From NCBI GenBank assembly GCA_025331125.1, contig JAOALB010000014.1, forward strand, positions 124,001-188,000: a DNA stretch of 64,000 bases. The letters run 5' to 3'. The translations under genes and the position numbers were made by a program. The DNA is from Mycogone perniciosa. Taxonomy: Eukaryota > Ascomycota > Sordariomycetes > Hypocreales > Hypocreaceae. The number at the start of each line of letters is the position of its first letter. The first letter of the stretch is position 1. This document shows positions 35,069-47,687 of the stretch, piece by piece. The notes beneath the pieces are model-generated. The model did no database searches. It had not been told where the DNA came from and saw nothing but the letters and a program-made list of their open reading frames with translations.

Positions 35069-36199
35069 TTATGATTGCCATTTGCGGAAAGTGTCCATGA
35101 CAGTGGTGAAAACCACAAGGAGAATACCACCACCTGGTCCGAGACGGAGCACCTGAGTGTGCGTTAGCTAGCTGGGACACCACAATGCGATTATTGACGA
35201 TATTACCTTTGGCAAAAATCCCTTGTACAATGCGCCTGCACCTTCCTCCTTGAACACTGTGATCACTGAAGGCCATGCCCAGTTATACTTGGGAACCTGG
35301 CCAGGGACTCTTGGCGTATTCTGTATCCTACTCTTGACCACATCCATGGGGGTATTCAGGATCGTTCCAACAGTTCCACCAATAGCACCGGAGATCAAGT
35401 CATTGGTCATCTTGCCGCTGTTGGTCTCGGACTTGGGGAGTAGCTGCCGGACCTGGAAGATACAGCCAAAGTAACCAGCATTCCAAAGAATATGTCGCCA
35501 CAAGGTGCTTTCCAGGCCTTGGTAAAGGGTAAGGGGACCCTCATTCTTGACAGTCTTGACAACGCAGTCAACCATGCCATTGTATTTTCCGGCTGACGCC
35601 TTGTCTTGCAAGCGGATCTTGACCAGTTCGAAGGGAACGACGACGAACGACTCGGTGGCACCAGCGGTTGCACCCGTGAGTACGGACAGAGACTGGTTCA
35701 TCTTCTCGACGCCGAACATCTTGCGGTAGATCTTGCCCCATTCGTCGTTGGCGGCAAACTTGGTAGCTCGCTTCGGTGCCTCCATCAGGATCGGGGCGGA
35801 AATGCCACGGTAGAGCCGAGAGAACCTGGTGTTGTATGAGACAAGAGCGGGAACCCTATCTGGAATACTGGAGGGGAGGGCCTACCCTTCCTGCTTGATG
35901 ATCTTCTGGAAACAATCGAGCATGCCATTGTATTCCGCGCTTGCGCCCTTGCCGGTTTGCAATTGAACCCTTGTCTTCACAACATCCAGAGGATACCTGA
36001 TGAAGATGGCTGTAAGCACGACCCGCGCAGAAAGTCCCACGTGCTGTAACCTACATGACCAGAATCTCCGAGACGCCAGCAATTGCGCCTGGTCAATGTC
36101 AGTCAACATACAATGCGCTGCTGATGCTAGACGATTGCCCCATTATCACTTACCTGCGGCGAATTGGTAGACGAAAGGCAAGGGCTTCTCTTCTGCCAT
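35069..36199 (-). CDS. ODC1/ODC2: Mitochondrial 2-oxodicarboxylate carrier
   Basis: Inner-membrane SLC25 carrier exchanging 2-oxoadipate and 2-oxoglutarate, used in lysine metabolism. Five exons (36199-36154, 36088-36055, 35996-35886, 35825-35207, 35152-35069) close in frame to 297 residues, the usual family length. The three carrier signatures are present: YPLDVVKTR, VPFELVKIR and TPMDVVKSR, each ending a transmembrane helix. GISAPILMEAPKRATKF is the diagnostic ODC stretch. The C-terminus reads LRLGPGGGILLVVFTTVMD. No presequence, as normal for carriers. ODC rather than citrate or other carrier is a firm subfamily call from the EAPKRATKF motif. Confidence 0.94.
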
Positions 36200-37914
36200 T
36201 TTGACGGCTAGCGACTCGACCTGGGCCAACAATGGATGTTGAAAGGGTTCGCGACAAGGAGAGAGTGAACGGTAGTGTCGGGAACGGAGGAAGATCGGAG
36301 GGCGTTGGGCTGGAGGGGAAAATCCTTATCCATTCGATAAGGGGTTGGTCCGAGTCGATTTTTCGAAGGCTGGCCGGCTATAAGCGAATATCCCCACTAA
36401 ATGCCGCCAGACCCTTGTGAGCATTAAGTGGAAGACACGCGACCTGCCATCAGATCTGAGAAATGGATAGTACTCCGTAGTAGTGGTAGTAATGAAATTT
36501 CATGTCTCAAATCACCACATCTTAGATCTTGTAACACAAAATATGCTAGGGGAACTTGGAGTCTGGGGAAACCAATGGAGCTGCGGTAGAACATGCTTGT
36601 ACTCCGTAGATCATGCTTATTACATAATTCCAACTGTTAATTATACTGAAGATCCACACCAACGGGTATTAGAATGGAAATGGTTAAGAACCTTAACAGG
36701 GCAGGCATCGCACCATCACTCTACTCGTATGTATTGGATATTGTCAACGAGGGTTATTAAGGTACTCTGTGCTTTGGTTGGTTACATAAGCCTAGGTACT
36801 TCGTACAGCACGGCGTGTTCAAGCACATGGTAGAAATACTAAAGAATGCTAGTAAATAGATACCTCTCTACTCCGTATGGAGGAGAACCTATGGAGTGAT
36901 TGAATGCGCTACGGGAAGCTTCTCCATGGCTTGCAACACTAAATGCATTGAATAGCTACCAATTATTCACCAAACACCAATGACCAACAACTAGCACTGT
37001 AATTTAGGGGCCATGAGGCTACCGCAACTACCATAAAGCCCCCCTCACATTAATTACATACGAAGTACGGAGTACTCGTACGGAGTACTCGTACGGAGTA
37101 GATGCGAGATTGTGGGACAACCTATCGCGGGGCTCTTCATGCTCCCCGCAGTCTCTGAGCAGGTACGGAGTACATATGCACAAACATCGACAAGGCCCAG
37201 CTTTCTGGTGCTCAGTCTTTCAGGATCTCGGGTTGCCCAAGTAAAACATGTCCAATGAATGCAGACATGTGCTACCATGTGTGGATAGACGTGCAACTCA
37301 CAGCCCTAGTCATTCTGCCCCTAGTCTACAAGTTTAGCACAAGCTGCAGGCAAGAGCCGCCATTGGCCGTCTTTTAATGATGCGCTACGAGGTGTTATCG
37401 GCGCAGGTACGCTGAACCCCGCCATCACTTTGGTGCGGTTCTAGGTACAGTACAGGTACTACTGTGGCGCCTGGGCGATGAACGCGCACAACCTGGACGT
37501 CCTGAGATATCAATAGCTATAGGTAGATATACTCCGTAGACTCCATACAATTTACCACGAACTTCCATCATCTTCTCCTCCTATACCTTTCAACGCTGCT
37601 TCAACATCCCGTATATCGACAATTATAGCTCAAGCCAATCCTATACTATTTCGCCGTTCACATTCGCTCCAACACACCGGAGATAGCGCACGCATATCCG
37701 AACGCACCTCCTTGTCGTCGCATTCGCATCTGCTTGCGCATAAGAGGAGCACACGACAGAAGAGTATAGAGGTTGCATCCCTGATTGCCCCAGCTCTCTG
37801 GCGCTTCGAATTGCGCCTTTAAAAACGCCGTGATCCCCTGAGACTCACAGCGAGGTGCCTTTCCAGGCGTCAGGGATCGTTGCCGGCCGCGCGCAACTAG
37901 ATAGCCACCAGCCG
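36200..37914. other. 1.7-kb intergenic region with palindrome array
   Basis: No gene supported. Palindrome-family half-sites lie near 36474, 36601, 36797, 36871, 37164 and 37530, and the dense array at 37058-37100. The right part contains the promoter of the ankyrin/RCC1/BTB gene. Confidence 0.55.
37058..37100. repeat. Chained TACGRAGTA half-site array
   Basis: Consecutive overlapping half-sites in about 43 bp: TACGAAGTAC, TACGGAGTAC, then two GTACGGAGTAC units separated by TCGTAC. Adjacent units share their GTAC ends. This is the densest occurrence of the family in the window. Confidence 0.85.
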
Positions 37915-40900
37915 ATGAGTCACCTGCTGTGGAAATACTATTGGGAAAACGATGTCGACAGATTTCGGCGTCTTCTGGCACCAGCCGGTCCCAATACACA
38001 TACAGGATCGAAGAGCCCTGCCGTAGGAGGTGGTGGAACACATCTTGGGGCCAGTCCCGGTAGCTTCGGGACATCGCCAAGAGCTGGCACCAAGCTTCGA
38101 AGAACATCAGGATACACCCCGGCCACCGGAAAATCCAAGGATGGCAATTACAATCTCGGTAGAGGCGAAGTAAACAGTAGGGATCATGCAGGATTGACCC
38201 TCTTGCTGCGCGCTTCTTCCTCAACCAACCCGAACGCCATAGCCTTTGTTCAAGCTCTCATCCAGCACCCCTCCATCGATCTCTACGCTCAGGACCCGGA
38301 AAGTGGGTGGAATGCGCTACACAGATCGTTGTATGTTGGGAATGTCTCTATATCCAGAGCCCTTTTGGCCAAGGAGCGCGCGGACCTGACGAACCACACC
38401 TCAGGTTCCGTCAACAAGGTTGGCCAGCTCATTAAGACCAAAGATCATGAGGGAAATAGCCCCTTTGACCTTTACAGCTCGACAATTGCTGCTCGGTCGC
38501 TTAGAAAGATTCAAGATCAGGCCCTTGCCGATGATGATTCGGATAATGGTGAGATTATCAGCGATCCTGCTCAGATGTTCGTATTGTCCTTTCTAGTCTA
38601 CTCAACGAGATCTGACTGTGTTGCGTAGCCCGACGAGACTTTCGCAGAGTCACAAGAATGCTGCCCAAGGAGACGAACTGTTTGTGTTTGGGAGCAACAA
38701 GAACCTTTCCCTTGGAGTTGGGGACGAGGATGATCGGCAATATCCTGAGCGCATACTGCTTCAGCGACCGGACCATCTGGTGCATCGGTTCTACGAACAA
38801 TACCTCGAGGATCAAAAAGAGATCGAGGCGTCGCCTGACGTTCAAACACACTTGGACTCCATCCCAACCCTAGTTCGGAACCGGCCATTAATCATTCAGG
38901 ATGCCGTCATGTCGAAGCTTCACAGCGCGGTCCTGACTGATGATCCCGTCTCAAACTTATACATCTGTGGAGTCGGGCGTGGCGGAAGGCTTGGACTAGG
39001 CGACGAGAACACCCAATTCCGGTTTATGCCTCTCCAAGGACCCTTGGCAGATAAGAAAATCAGACAGATTGCTCTTGGACAGAATCATTCAATGGCTATT
39101 GCGGGTAACGGCGAACTGTGGACGTGGGGCCTCAACTCTGATTCGCAACTTGGCTATGTGTTACCCCCTCCTCCCAGAGCAGACGAGGAGCCAATGAGTC
39201 TCATCCCGCGCCAAGTCTTCGGCCCCCTCAAAAAGGAAGTTGTTCAAGGCATCGCAGCTTCTGCTATCCACTCTGTCGCGCACACTGAGTCGTCCCTGTA
39301 CTGTTGGGGACGCAATGTTGGCCAGCTTGCACTTATGGACGCCGACTCTAGGTCGTTGGATGTGCAACAGACTCCTCGGAAGGTTGCCGCCTCTCTATTA
39401 TCGGCTCCGATCGAAATGGTTTCAGCCATCGACAAAGCTACAACTTGCTTATTGTCGAACTGTAACGTTTGGGTCTTTACCAACTATGGCTATAATCTAA
39501 TCAAGTTCCCATTCCCAGATGTCTTCACCAACCACAACCTAGTCCAAAGCTCCTTCTCAAATCGATACGATCCGGGCCGGAGGGAGATCCGCTACATAAC
39601 ATCGGGAGGTGAAACCATTGCAGCGGTGACAGCTCGCGGCGACCTCTTCACCATGCAACTTAGTAACAAGGGAGATTCGGGTATACCTGCTGGGTCCACA
39701 ACGAACCCAGTGAAGATCAAGGGCGCTGTAACACAGCCGCAATGCATATGGGACTCGCGCAAAGATGGCGTTGCTTCTGTCAGTGTGGGGGAGCACGGAT
39801 CCGTCATCATCTGCACTGAATCTGGTGCTGTTTGGAAAAGGGTTAAACGTCTCACAGGAAAGATTGCCGCTTTTGCAGGATCCAACGATACAAAGCGGAA
39901 AGACTTCAAATTTGAGCGAGTTCCGTACATTACGGACTGTGTTGCGGTTAAAAGCTCCACTTTTGGAGCGTTTGCCGCCATCAGGAAAGACAGCAAAGTC
40001 ATGTCGGAGGAGATCCACATCTCAACACAAACCCTTTGGGATGACATAGGGTCTCTTCTGTGTTTACAAGACTTTGCAGCCTCCGAGCCGGAGGGTGACG
40101 ATGGATCACGCAAGGCCTGGAATGCTGCTATCAGACGAGAGAAGCCAGGATCTGTGGCCCACCAGATTCTAAGCTCCCCGGACATCGAAACAGACTTACT
40201 TCAGTGGCTGCAAATAAACTCGTTCCTATACGATGCTGACCTGGAAGTCCGGACGTCATCGGAATTAGATATCAGGATACCTGTTCATGACTGGCTCCTC
40301 GCTGGGCGAAGCTCTGTTCTTCGTGGCTCTCTTTCCGAGTTCCGTTATCGGGGGTCAAGCTCTCATCCAGAGAGTTTTGTGCTCGAACAAATCAACGGCA
40401 AAACAGTTCTTACTTTCCTCCATATTGACATTTTCACCGTACTGAACATCGTGGTATACGCATACCAAGATGCTATTGTACCAGTATGGAAATACACACG
40501 TGAAGCTCCAAGCCTGGCTCATCGTTTCCGTCAAGTTAGGACCGAGCTTATGAAGTTGGCTACAAAACTCAATATGCCAAAACTGGAGGCGGCTGCTCGA
40601 TTACAAGCAGGTTTGGAACGCTCCCTGGATACCGACTTGCAAGTAGCAATAGCCGACCCCTTATTTTTTGATGATGGGGACGTCATCTTAGAATTGGACG
40701 GTGATGAAATTCCAGTTCACAGCCAACTGGTATGCCAGCGATGCCCTTTTTTCGAGGGAATGTTTCACGGTAGATCCCAAGGTCAGTGGCTTGATAGTCG
40801 CCGTGATGGGATAACCTCCACAGAGCAAGTTCGGATCGACCTCAAGCACATTCACCCTGACACATTTTCTTATGTCATTAATTTCCTATACGGAGATGTT

Positions 40901-42697
40901 GGAGAAGAGATGTTCAATGATGTGACGATGGCGACTCTGGATGAATTTTCCGAGCTTGTTCTAGATGTGCTCAGTGTTGCCAATGAGCTCATGATAGACC
41001 GCTTGTCGGAGATATGCCAATCCTTGATTGGAAAGTTTGTGACAACTAGAAATATTGCCAACCTGCTCAACGAGATCAGTCCTTGCTCTGTCGCTGAGTT
41101 CAAGGACACTGGGTTGGAATATATATGTTTGCAACTGGAGTCAATGCTTGAGAATCATTTTCTCGATGGCCTGGATGAAGAGCTTCTACAGGAGCTGGAT
41201 GAAAAGGTCCGCGATAACCAGCTGGCATGTTTGCCATTTGCGAGGAGTGGACGAGCAGAGCTGTTGCTTCACGAAAAGTATCCAGACCTAGTGATGGATG
41301 TTGACGAAGAACGACAACGCCGTATCAAGGGGATGGCTTTTAGACATTTGCAAAAGGAAGAAGAAAAGAAGCTATTTTCGGCAAGTAAGCCACGGGTGGG
41401 AAGCTTGGACGACTCCAAACGAGCTCCAGAAACCCCGGAGAGGTTCCGCCGTCGACCTAGACACGGTCAAAATGAGCCCTTCAGTCCGACTTTGCGTCCA
41501 AAAGAATCACAGGGAGATATGATATTCCATATGGAGGAAGAAGGCCACTTGGGAGGAATCGGTTCTCTTTCGTCTCAAATAGCATCACAAGAGCCTCGTG
41601 TTGACGCGGAGCCCCTACCAAAGCTTCTGGAGGCATGGCAGAAATCGAAGGGAAAGGCAAAAGCAGAGACACCCAAGTCGCCTATTATGAGCCCTCTCTC
41701 GCGTCAACCAATGTCTCCCGAGCTCAAGCCTCTTACTGGAGAGGCGCACAGCGGAATTGCATCGCCTGTGCCCAAGTCCGGATCGCCTTGGGCCTCCAAA
41801 GTCTTGCCAACGGCTAAACTGGACCTGAAGGACATCATGTCTGAGGCCTCCTCAAAGTCTGCGTTAACTGCTGCGTTGACAGCAGAGTCAACCAAGGATT
41901 CAGCCGGCAAGCCGCAAACGAAAATATCTCAGAAGGAACGGAAAAGGCAAATACAAATTCAGCTGGAAGCCCAAGCTGCAGCCCAAGGGGAACAAGCTAA
42001 AGTGATTCCATGGGAGAAGGTAACATCCGATAACAAACAGCCACCATGGAAAGCAGCGGCGCCTATTCCGAAGACGTCTTTGCAGGAGGCCATGGCATCC
42101 GAGGCTACTCAGCGAAGCGCAGCTTCTGCAACTGCCAAGCCGTTAGTCGCCTCCGAGTCAAGCCCCAGGTCTACACAAAGGCGGACGGCTTCTCCTGATA
42201 CGCGATTTCCTGGACAGGGCCGTACCAGTAGCTCGCCAGCAGTAACAAGCACATCTTCGGACAAGCAGTCTAATAAGCCCTTGGTTCCACATTCAAAATC
42301 TTACATCAAACCCGCGCCGAGGACGGAGCTATGCCTGGGACTGAGCATGGAAGATATCATTGGGCAGCAAAAGCGTGAACAGGAGATAATCAAGGAGGCT
42401 GTTGCGAAGAGATCACTGCAGGAGATTCAGCAAGAACAGGCTTTCCAGGAGTGGTGGGACCAAGAGAGTCGACGTGCACAGGAAGAAGAGGCGAGGAGGC
42501 TAGCCAAGTTGAAGGGTAAAGATGACTCGGGTGGGAGACGTGGTCGAAGGGGAAGAGGAGGCAAAGCGCGAGGCAACGAGGCATCGAATAACAATCAACC
42601 AGCTGGTGAAAGCTCCAAAGAGGCGCCTGGGACAGGGGGCCATGCCTCATCAAGAGGGAGGAGTGCTAAGGTGAGGGGCAACCGAGGTCGAACATAG
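37915..42697 (+). CDS. Ankyrin/RCC1/tandem-BTB protein (IBTK/Btb3-like)
   Basis: Large regulator resembling human IBTK and S. pombe Btb3, which act as CUL3 ubiquitin-ligase substrate adaptors. Two exons, 37915-38576 and 38629-42697, give 1576 residues. Ankyrin-like repeats at about 90-200 (DHAGLTLLLRASS, SGWNALHRSLYVGN). RCC1 blades from about 238 (DELFVFGSNKNLSLGVGDED, YICGVGRGGRLGLGD, LWTWGLNSDSQLGY, YCWGRNVGQL). BTB 1 at about 746 (YDADLEVRTSSELDIRIPVHD). BTB 2 at about 903 (GDVILELDGDEIPVHSQLVC). A long disordered, Lys/Ser/Pro-rich region ends in an RG-rich tail (RRGRRGRGGKARGN). The intron between exons is inferred with a weak donor (GTTCGT) and lies in a variable linker, so a few residues there are uncertain. 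Role in CUL3 is family knowledge. Confidence 0.88.
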
Positions 42698-44751
42698 TAG
42701 AGTGCTATCCACAAAAGCTATATATGTATATGTAGAGTATGCATATGAGTTTGCTTGAAGCATGGCTGGAGGGGCGAGCAGCTGAGCATGTACAAACTGG
42801 AATCGCGGGATAGATTTGCGCGCATGCAGGAATATACAGCGCATCAGCGATGATGGGACCAGGAGTGTGAGGATCTGATTGCTAGGTATTATTGACTATC
42901 TACGGAGTACTTCGTACTTTATTCCCCCAAAATCAAACAAGCATATTGGACAATCCGATCGTCGCCCAGACATGCACCTGGGACGTGGCACACCCATTCA
43001 GGCGGCATAAGAGCTCACCGATATAGGTACCAAGGTAGGGCAGCCAGTTAAAGAGTTGTACGACGTCAATGCCGATAGCTGTGCAACCACCCACAACCCG
43101 TGTATTGAGTGTCGATGGTTTTGGTGTATCATCATGACGGGATTGATGGCTCACAACATCTGCCTGGAAAGGCCGGCTTCGTCTGAAGATGCACATTCGC
43201 AGGCACCATTAGGCAGTTACCTGTGGTTGCCAACTTTAAAAATAATACTAATAAATAAGGTCTCATATCAACGTCTTACTTACATATACGGATCCTCCGC
43301 ACATCCCTTGGCTGACTGCATAGGGGAACACTGGTATTATGCGTGATTCGCACCAAATGGTGAGCGTCAATGGCTGCAGGTCCTCGTATGCCAGGTCCCG
43401 GAACAGGCAATCTCAGCGTGGTCGCTACAGCCAAGCCAGCGCTTGAGACGATGACTCTGACCTGACATGACAGCGGGCCAACCAGAGAGTGCCGATAGTG
43501 CTCCACTAGGCGGCACTTTGCCTGGTGTGCTCACTCTCCTACAGCGCACGGAGCACTATTTGGCTCCCCGACCCCGGCGGCTCCAGCGGTGTGTTAGGGG
43601 CCTGAGTCGCTGAAGCACCACTGAATGTACCCGACAAGTATCTCTGCACGTCAAACACTCTGTCGAGGTACATTGAACACGCAGTGTGGAAGTTAAATCA
43701 CATCACCGCTGCCGCCAGTGACCCCATCCGCCCACCTTCTCTGGGGTTTGTGCTGCTGTGCGAGCCCAGAGCACCTAGTAGTATGTACTTCCTCGTACTA
43801 CTTCTTCGTACTCTCCGTACTCCGTATCTACTCCTCCACCATTTGTCCCTTATCGTTCATCCTTCTGGCCCAGCATTTGTCCAGAGAGAGAACAGCGGTT
43901 GACGCTCCTCTGGCCATCTGCTTGCTGCATGATCCCTCACCGCTCACGCGGCTCCAGATTTGGACGGCGGTTCCTTTGACGGCGCGAATCTACTGCCATT
44001 CCCATCTGTTCTTAGCCGATGACGAACACCGCACCCCGGCCTATCATCACGAGGTCCTTGGGTCAGGGACGACGGGCCCACGGGGCGAGTGACTTGGCCC
44101 GCTTAAAGGAGCTCGCGTCCCTGTGACGATAGGATAGCCGCCTGTCTCCACAGCCTTTATCGATTCGATTCGATACGGCCCGGTCTGTCTCGTGGAAGTG
44201 CGACTGCTGGACAGAGTTATATTTCCCACATACCTACTCTGTGCATAACCTGGGACGGTGCCTGTTGATTTGGTCCTGTTCTTGCCGACGGAGTATTTCT
44301 CCAGGTCCGGGAGCCATCTTATCCATCTACCACTGACTTATTCTCATTCTATACTTCGTACACTCACGACCTTATCCATCAAGGTCTCCCCTCCCTGCTG
44401 CCTGCTAGGTAGTCAGCCAGGTTCGCCTTGCCTGCGAACCACAATCGACCACAACAGACCCTGGCTGTTGGCTGCATTGAAGTCGTTGGCTCTTTCATCA
44501 GGCCTCCCATTCTCGCCAAATCTCGTTCGGCACGATCATTGTCGTTAGTTCATCCCGTTGAGGCAGCAGCGGCATCCACGAAGCACACCACACAGAGATA
44601 GCACCGACATCGACAATGGAAGAGCAGCATCTCCAGTTCCAGGTCGACGCCCCTATCCGATTTTTTTGATCGACTGTTTCTTCTCCCTCCCGTCTCTCCT
44701 CCAATAACACCCACCCGGCATCGACCGCGACCCAGTTCCAATTCGATCACC
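42698..44751. other. 2.1-kb intergenic region upstream of ATG13
   Basis: No gene supported. Contains TACGGAGTACTTCGTA (42901-42916), further TACTCCGTA/TACTTCGTA half-sites near 43786-43830, 44289 and 44355, and a GC-rich block 43350-43600 with a 30-nt hairpin. The right end is the ATG13 promoter and leader, pyrimidine-rich. Confidence 0.55.
43488..43517. repeat. Imperfect inverted repeat (hairpin)
   Basis: AGTGCCG-a-TAGTG, loop CTC, CACTA-gg-CGGCACT: two perfect stem blocks of 7 and 5 bp separated by a small internal mismatch. It lies about 1.2 kb before the ATG13 start. No U-tract follows it, so a bacterial-type terminator is not implied. Confidence 0.7.
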
Positions 44752-47687
44752 ATGCATCAACACCCTCGAGTGCCCCCGAGGCGCTCCTCTCCAGCTTCGT
44801 CGCCGCAGACGAACCCCATGCGATCCAACAATCCAAGAGAAGGAGTTGGCTTGGTATCACATACGCGGACAGGGTCAACTGCGTCCCTGAGGGAGACCAC
44901 GGGCTCACCGACAATGGAACGAGCCTCAACTCCAGGACCCCCAGCCGAATCTGTCAAAAAGTTGGATCAGATAGTTCAGGTAAGACAACATAGACAGGCT
45001 CTATGAGATGCTCGCGATCAATTAGATCTGACACTGTCACAGAACTTCCACACCAAGATTGCTTCTCTAGTTGTCGCCTCACGTATGAAGGTCAAACCCG
45101 CTCGCACCGCCAACGGTGCACCAAAGATGAATAAATGGGTATGATCTGTCTCTTATCCATCCAAAAACACCAAGGGATGCCATCTAACAGTTTACAACAG
45201 TACCAGATTGAGACTGAGGAGATAGACGATTTCAGGGAAGAGCTGAGGACATGGAGGAGCTGTGGCAGCCTGGAGAATCGCCCGTCTCCAATGATCATTG
45301 AGGTCTACTTGGATGCGTCGAGCCTCAAGGAAAGCCAGAGTCTCGTCGTCATCGACGAGGATGGGAAGCGCTGGGATGTCATGGAACAGTTGTACGCATC
45401 TGCATCCTCCCACGGGAGTGATTCCCCCGGCACATCGAGAAGGCCCGCCGAAGTCATTCTGGAACGATGGCGGGTAGAGCTCAAGACGACTCCTAATATC
45501 CCCGCTGACGACTTTGGACCCATCCTACCAACCATATACAAGAAGGCCATCGTTTTTTTTCGATCCCTATTCATCACCACTAGACTATTACCTGCTTGGA
45601 AGCTCGCGACTCAGGGTGTTGCCAAGAACCCCCATCCGGCTCTTATTCCGCGATGCAGAATCCGAATGTCAGATCCTAGGGGATCAAGACCTGACCTATT
45701 AAGAAATCCCATAGATGGAAGGAGAGATGCTGTGATGGATTACATGTTTGGAGATCTGGAGGTGCCCGTAGGGCGATTGAGCACCTCTGTGACATATCGA
45801 AATGACTGCACCTTCCGCGTGGATGATGCGGAATCCCTACTGAGCTCCCGTTTCATGGGGGTTGATGAGAATTTCTTCAAGCCATCCCTGCCGCCCCGGC
45901 TGGAAGCACAGCGACAGCTTCTGGCCGAAGTGGGCTCTTTGCGTACCCATCGGCGTGGCCAAAGTTTAAGCGAAGTGCGCCAGACGTATGGGAGCCTCTC
46001 AACCTTCCATGGTGACGGGGCGCTGGGAACAAGTCCGATATCTGCTCTTAGAGCCGTCAAGGCACCTGGATCAGATACAAGCTCCCCTCCGGCGTCGTTA
46101 CCGCCTCATGTTGATGCTGATGCTGCCGCACCTCATTCACTGCCGATTTCAGGACGCGCATCTACAGCACGACATACTGCTCGCATAAATGATGAATCCA
46201 GAAGAAGACCGTCGATCTTTTTCCAACCTTTCAAGGCTGGGTCTCTATCAGGATCGCCTATTCCACGTCAAACCGAGCCGGAATCACCTGCCTCACTGGG
46301 TCGACCTACTGGATTGCCACCAGTCCTCCAACAAACAAGGAATCGTACCTCCTTAACTGCAGGCATGCCTGCTTCCCTGCGTGGCGGGCCTGCTGCACCT
46401 AATCCTGCTACTGAGATACCAGTAGCCAGCTCCCCACGACCAACATCATCTAGTCGATACAGCAGCAGCTTCACCCACCGACGAGGACGTCTGTCGATTG
46501 GTGGAAACATCAGAGTCGGGGACGAGGAACAGAACAGCAGCGGGAGGCAGAGTCTCTCTTCTTCTGTAGCCCAGCCAGGTTCCGGGTTCCTCGCTGAGGC
46601 AGGAGCGGCCAGTTTCAGCTCTCTCCAGACTGAGGAAGATGACATCTCCGATTTCCTGAAGGTTCTGGACAGCAAGAAAACGCTGAAGAGTTTTGAACCA
46701 GCAAAGAGGGGAGATTCTGCGACAAGTAGAACGGTGGCTCAGCTGTCCAGGTTCCACATGATGAGGGAGTCGAACAATGCCCTAACTGAGTCCATGACAT
46801 CCTCGATGCAGTTGCAGCGCTCGTCGAGTATATCAAGTCGACAGTTGGCGAATGTGACTGGTGTTGCCGCGCCAGCTTCGATTTCTACATCGTCTTCTCC
46901 TGGAAAGCCAGCATCGCCTCATACGCCACACACACCAGCGATACCCTCACGGCTCAGTGAAAACTCAATCATTGACTATGCCCCTAGTTATAGGAGAGTC
47001 GCACCACGAGGACAAGTCTCACAAGCACCCAAAGCCTCAGAGGCCAGCAGGCAGAATACCATTACGCAAGATGGCACAACTGCCATTGATATTCCTTTGT
47101 CGCCTCGGCTTGGGGTGTATCATCGACGGTCGAGCTCAGTGGCTCAGCAAAGCCGGGCCACGGCTGATGAGGAGGAAGCTGACCTACCCTTTGCAACACA
47201 TCGAAGCATAAGTCTGGGCGCAAATGATCGAGAACCCCCGACACTGAGTGTTTTGCTTGGGAGGCAGATGCAGCTAGAAGACGAATCCATTGCCCGAGAC
47301 GATCTTCCTAGTGGACTCCAACCAGCGGCTGAAATTCAGACTGCCGAATCCTCTGATGTTATTCAACGAGGTTCAGCAGGAGATACTCCCCCAGACGGTC
47401 TTATGCCATCTGTCCAGTCAAACTCTCCGTTTCCGCGCCGGCGGTACACGGGTATGGCAGGTCACAGGCAGACTTCGCAATCTTCTCGAGCCAGCTTCAA
47501 TGGATCTAACAGCAGACTTGGACGCCAAGATGACGAAGTTGTTGAGGAGCCCCTGGTCTTTACTCTATCCGAGATGGATGCCCTTGGAAGACGAAGTGTA
47601 GAAGAGGGTCGAGGAGGCCGAAATCCAAGCTCCGAGCGACCGGTATTTGAACCTCGAGGGACCACCCGGAGAAGATGGCCTGAATAG
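44752..47687 (+). CDS. ATG13: Autophagy protein Atg13
   Basis: Regulatory subunit of the Atg1 kinase complex that starts autophagosome formation and is dephosphorylated on starvation. Exons 44752-44979, 45043-45138 and 45201-47687, all phase 0, 936 residues. The N-terminal HORMA domain runs from about residue 70 to 320, with KLDQIVQNFHTKIASLVV, NKWYQIETEEIDDFREELR, VYLDASSLKESQSLVVID, RWRVELKT, YKKAIVFFRSLFITTRLLPAW and YMFGDLEVPVGRLSTSVTYR. The rest is a long Ser/Pro-rich disordered tail. LQTEEDDISDFLKVLDSKKTL fits an Atg1/Atg17-binding helical segment. The ATG is the first in frame and starts the usual P/S-rich leader. Tail-to-head with HSE1 on the same strand. Confidence 0.96.
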
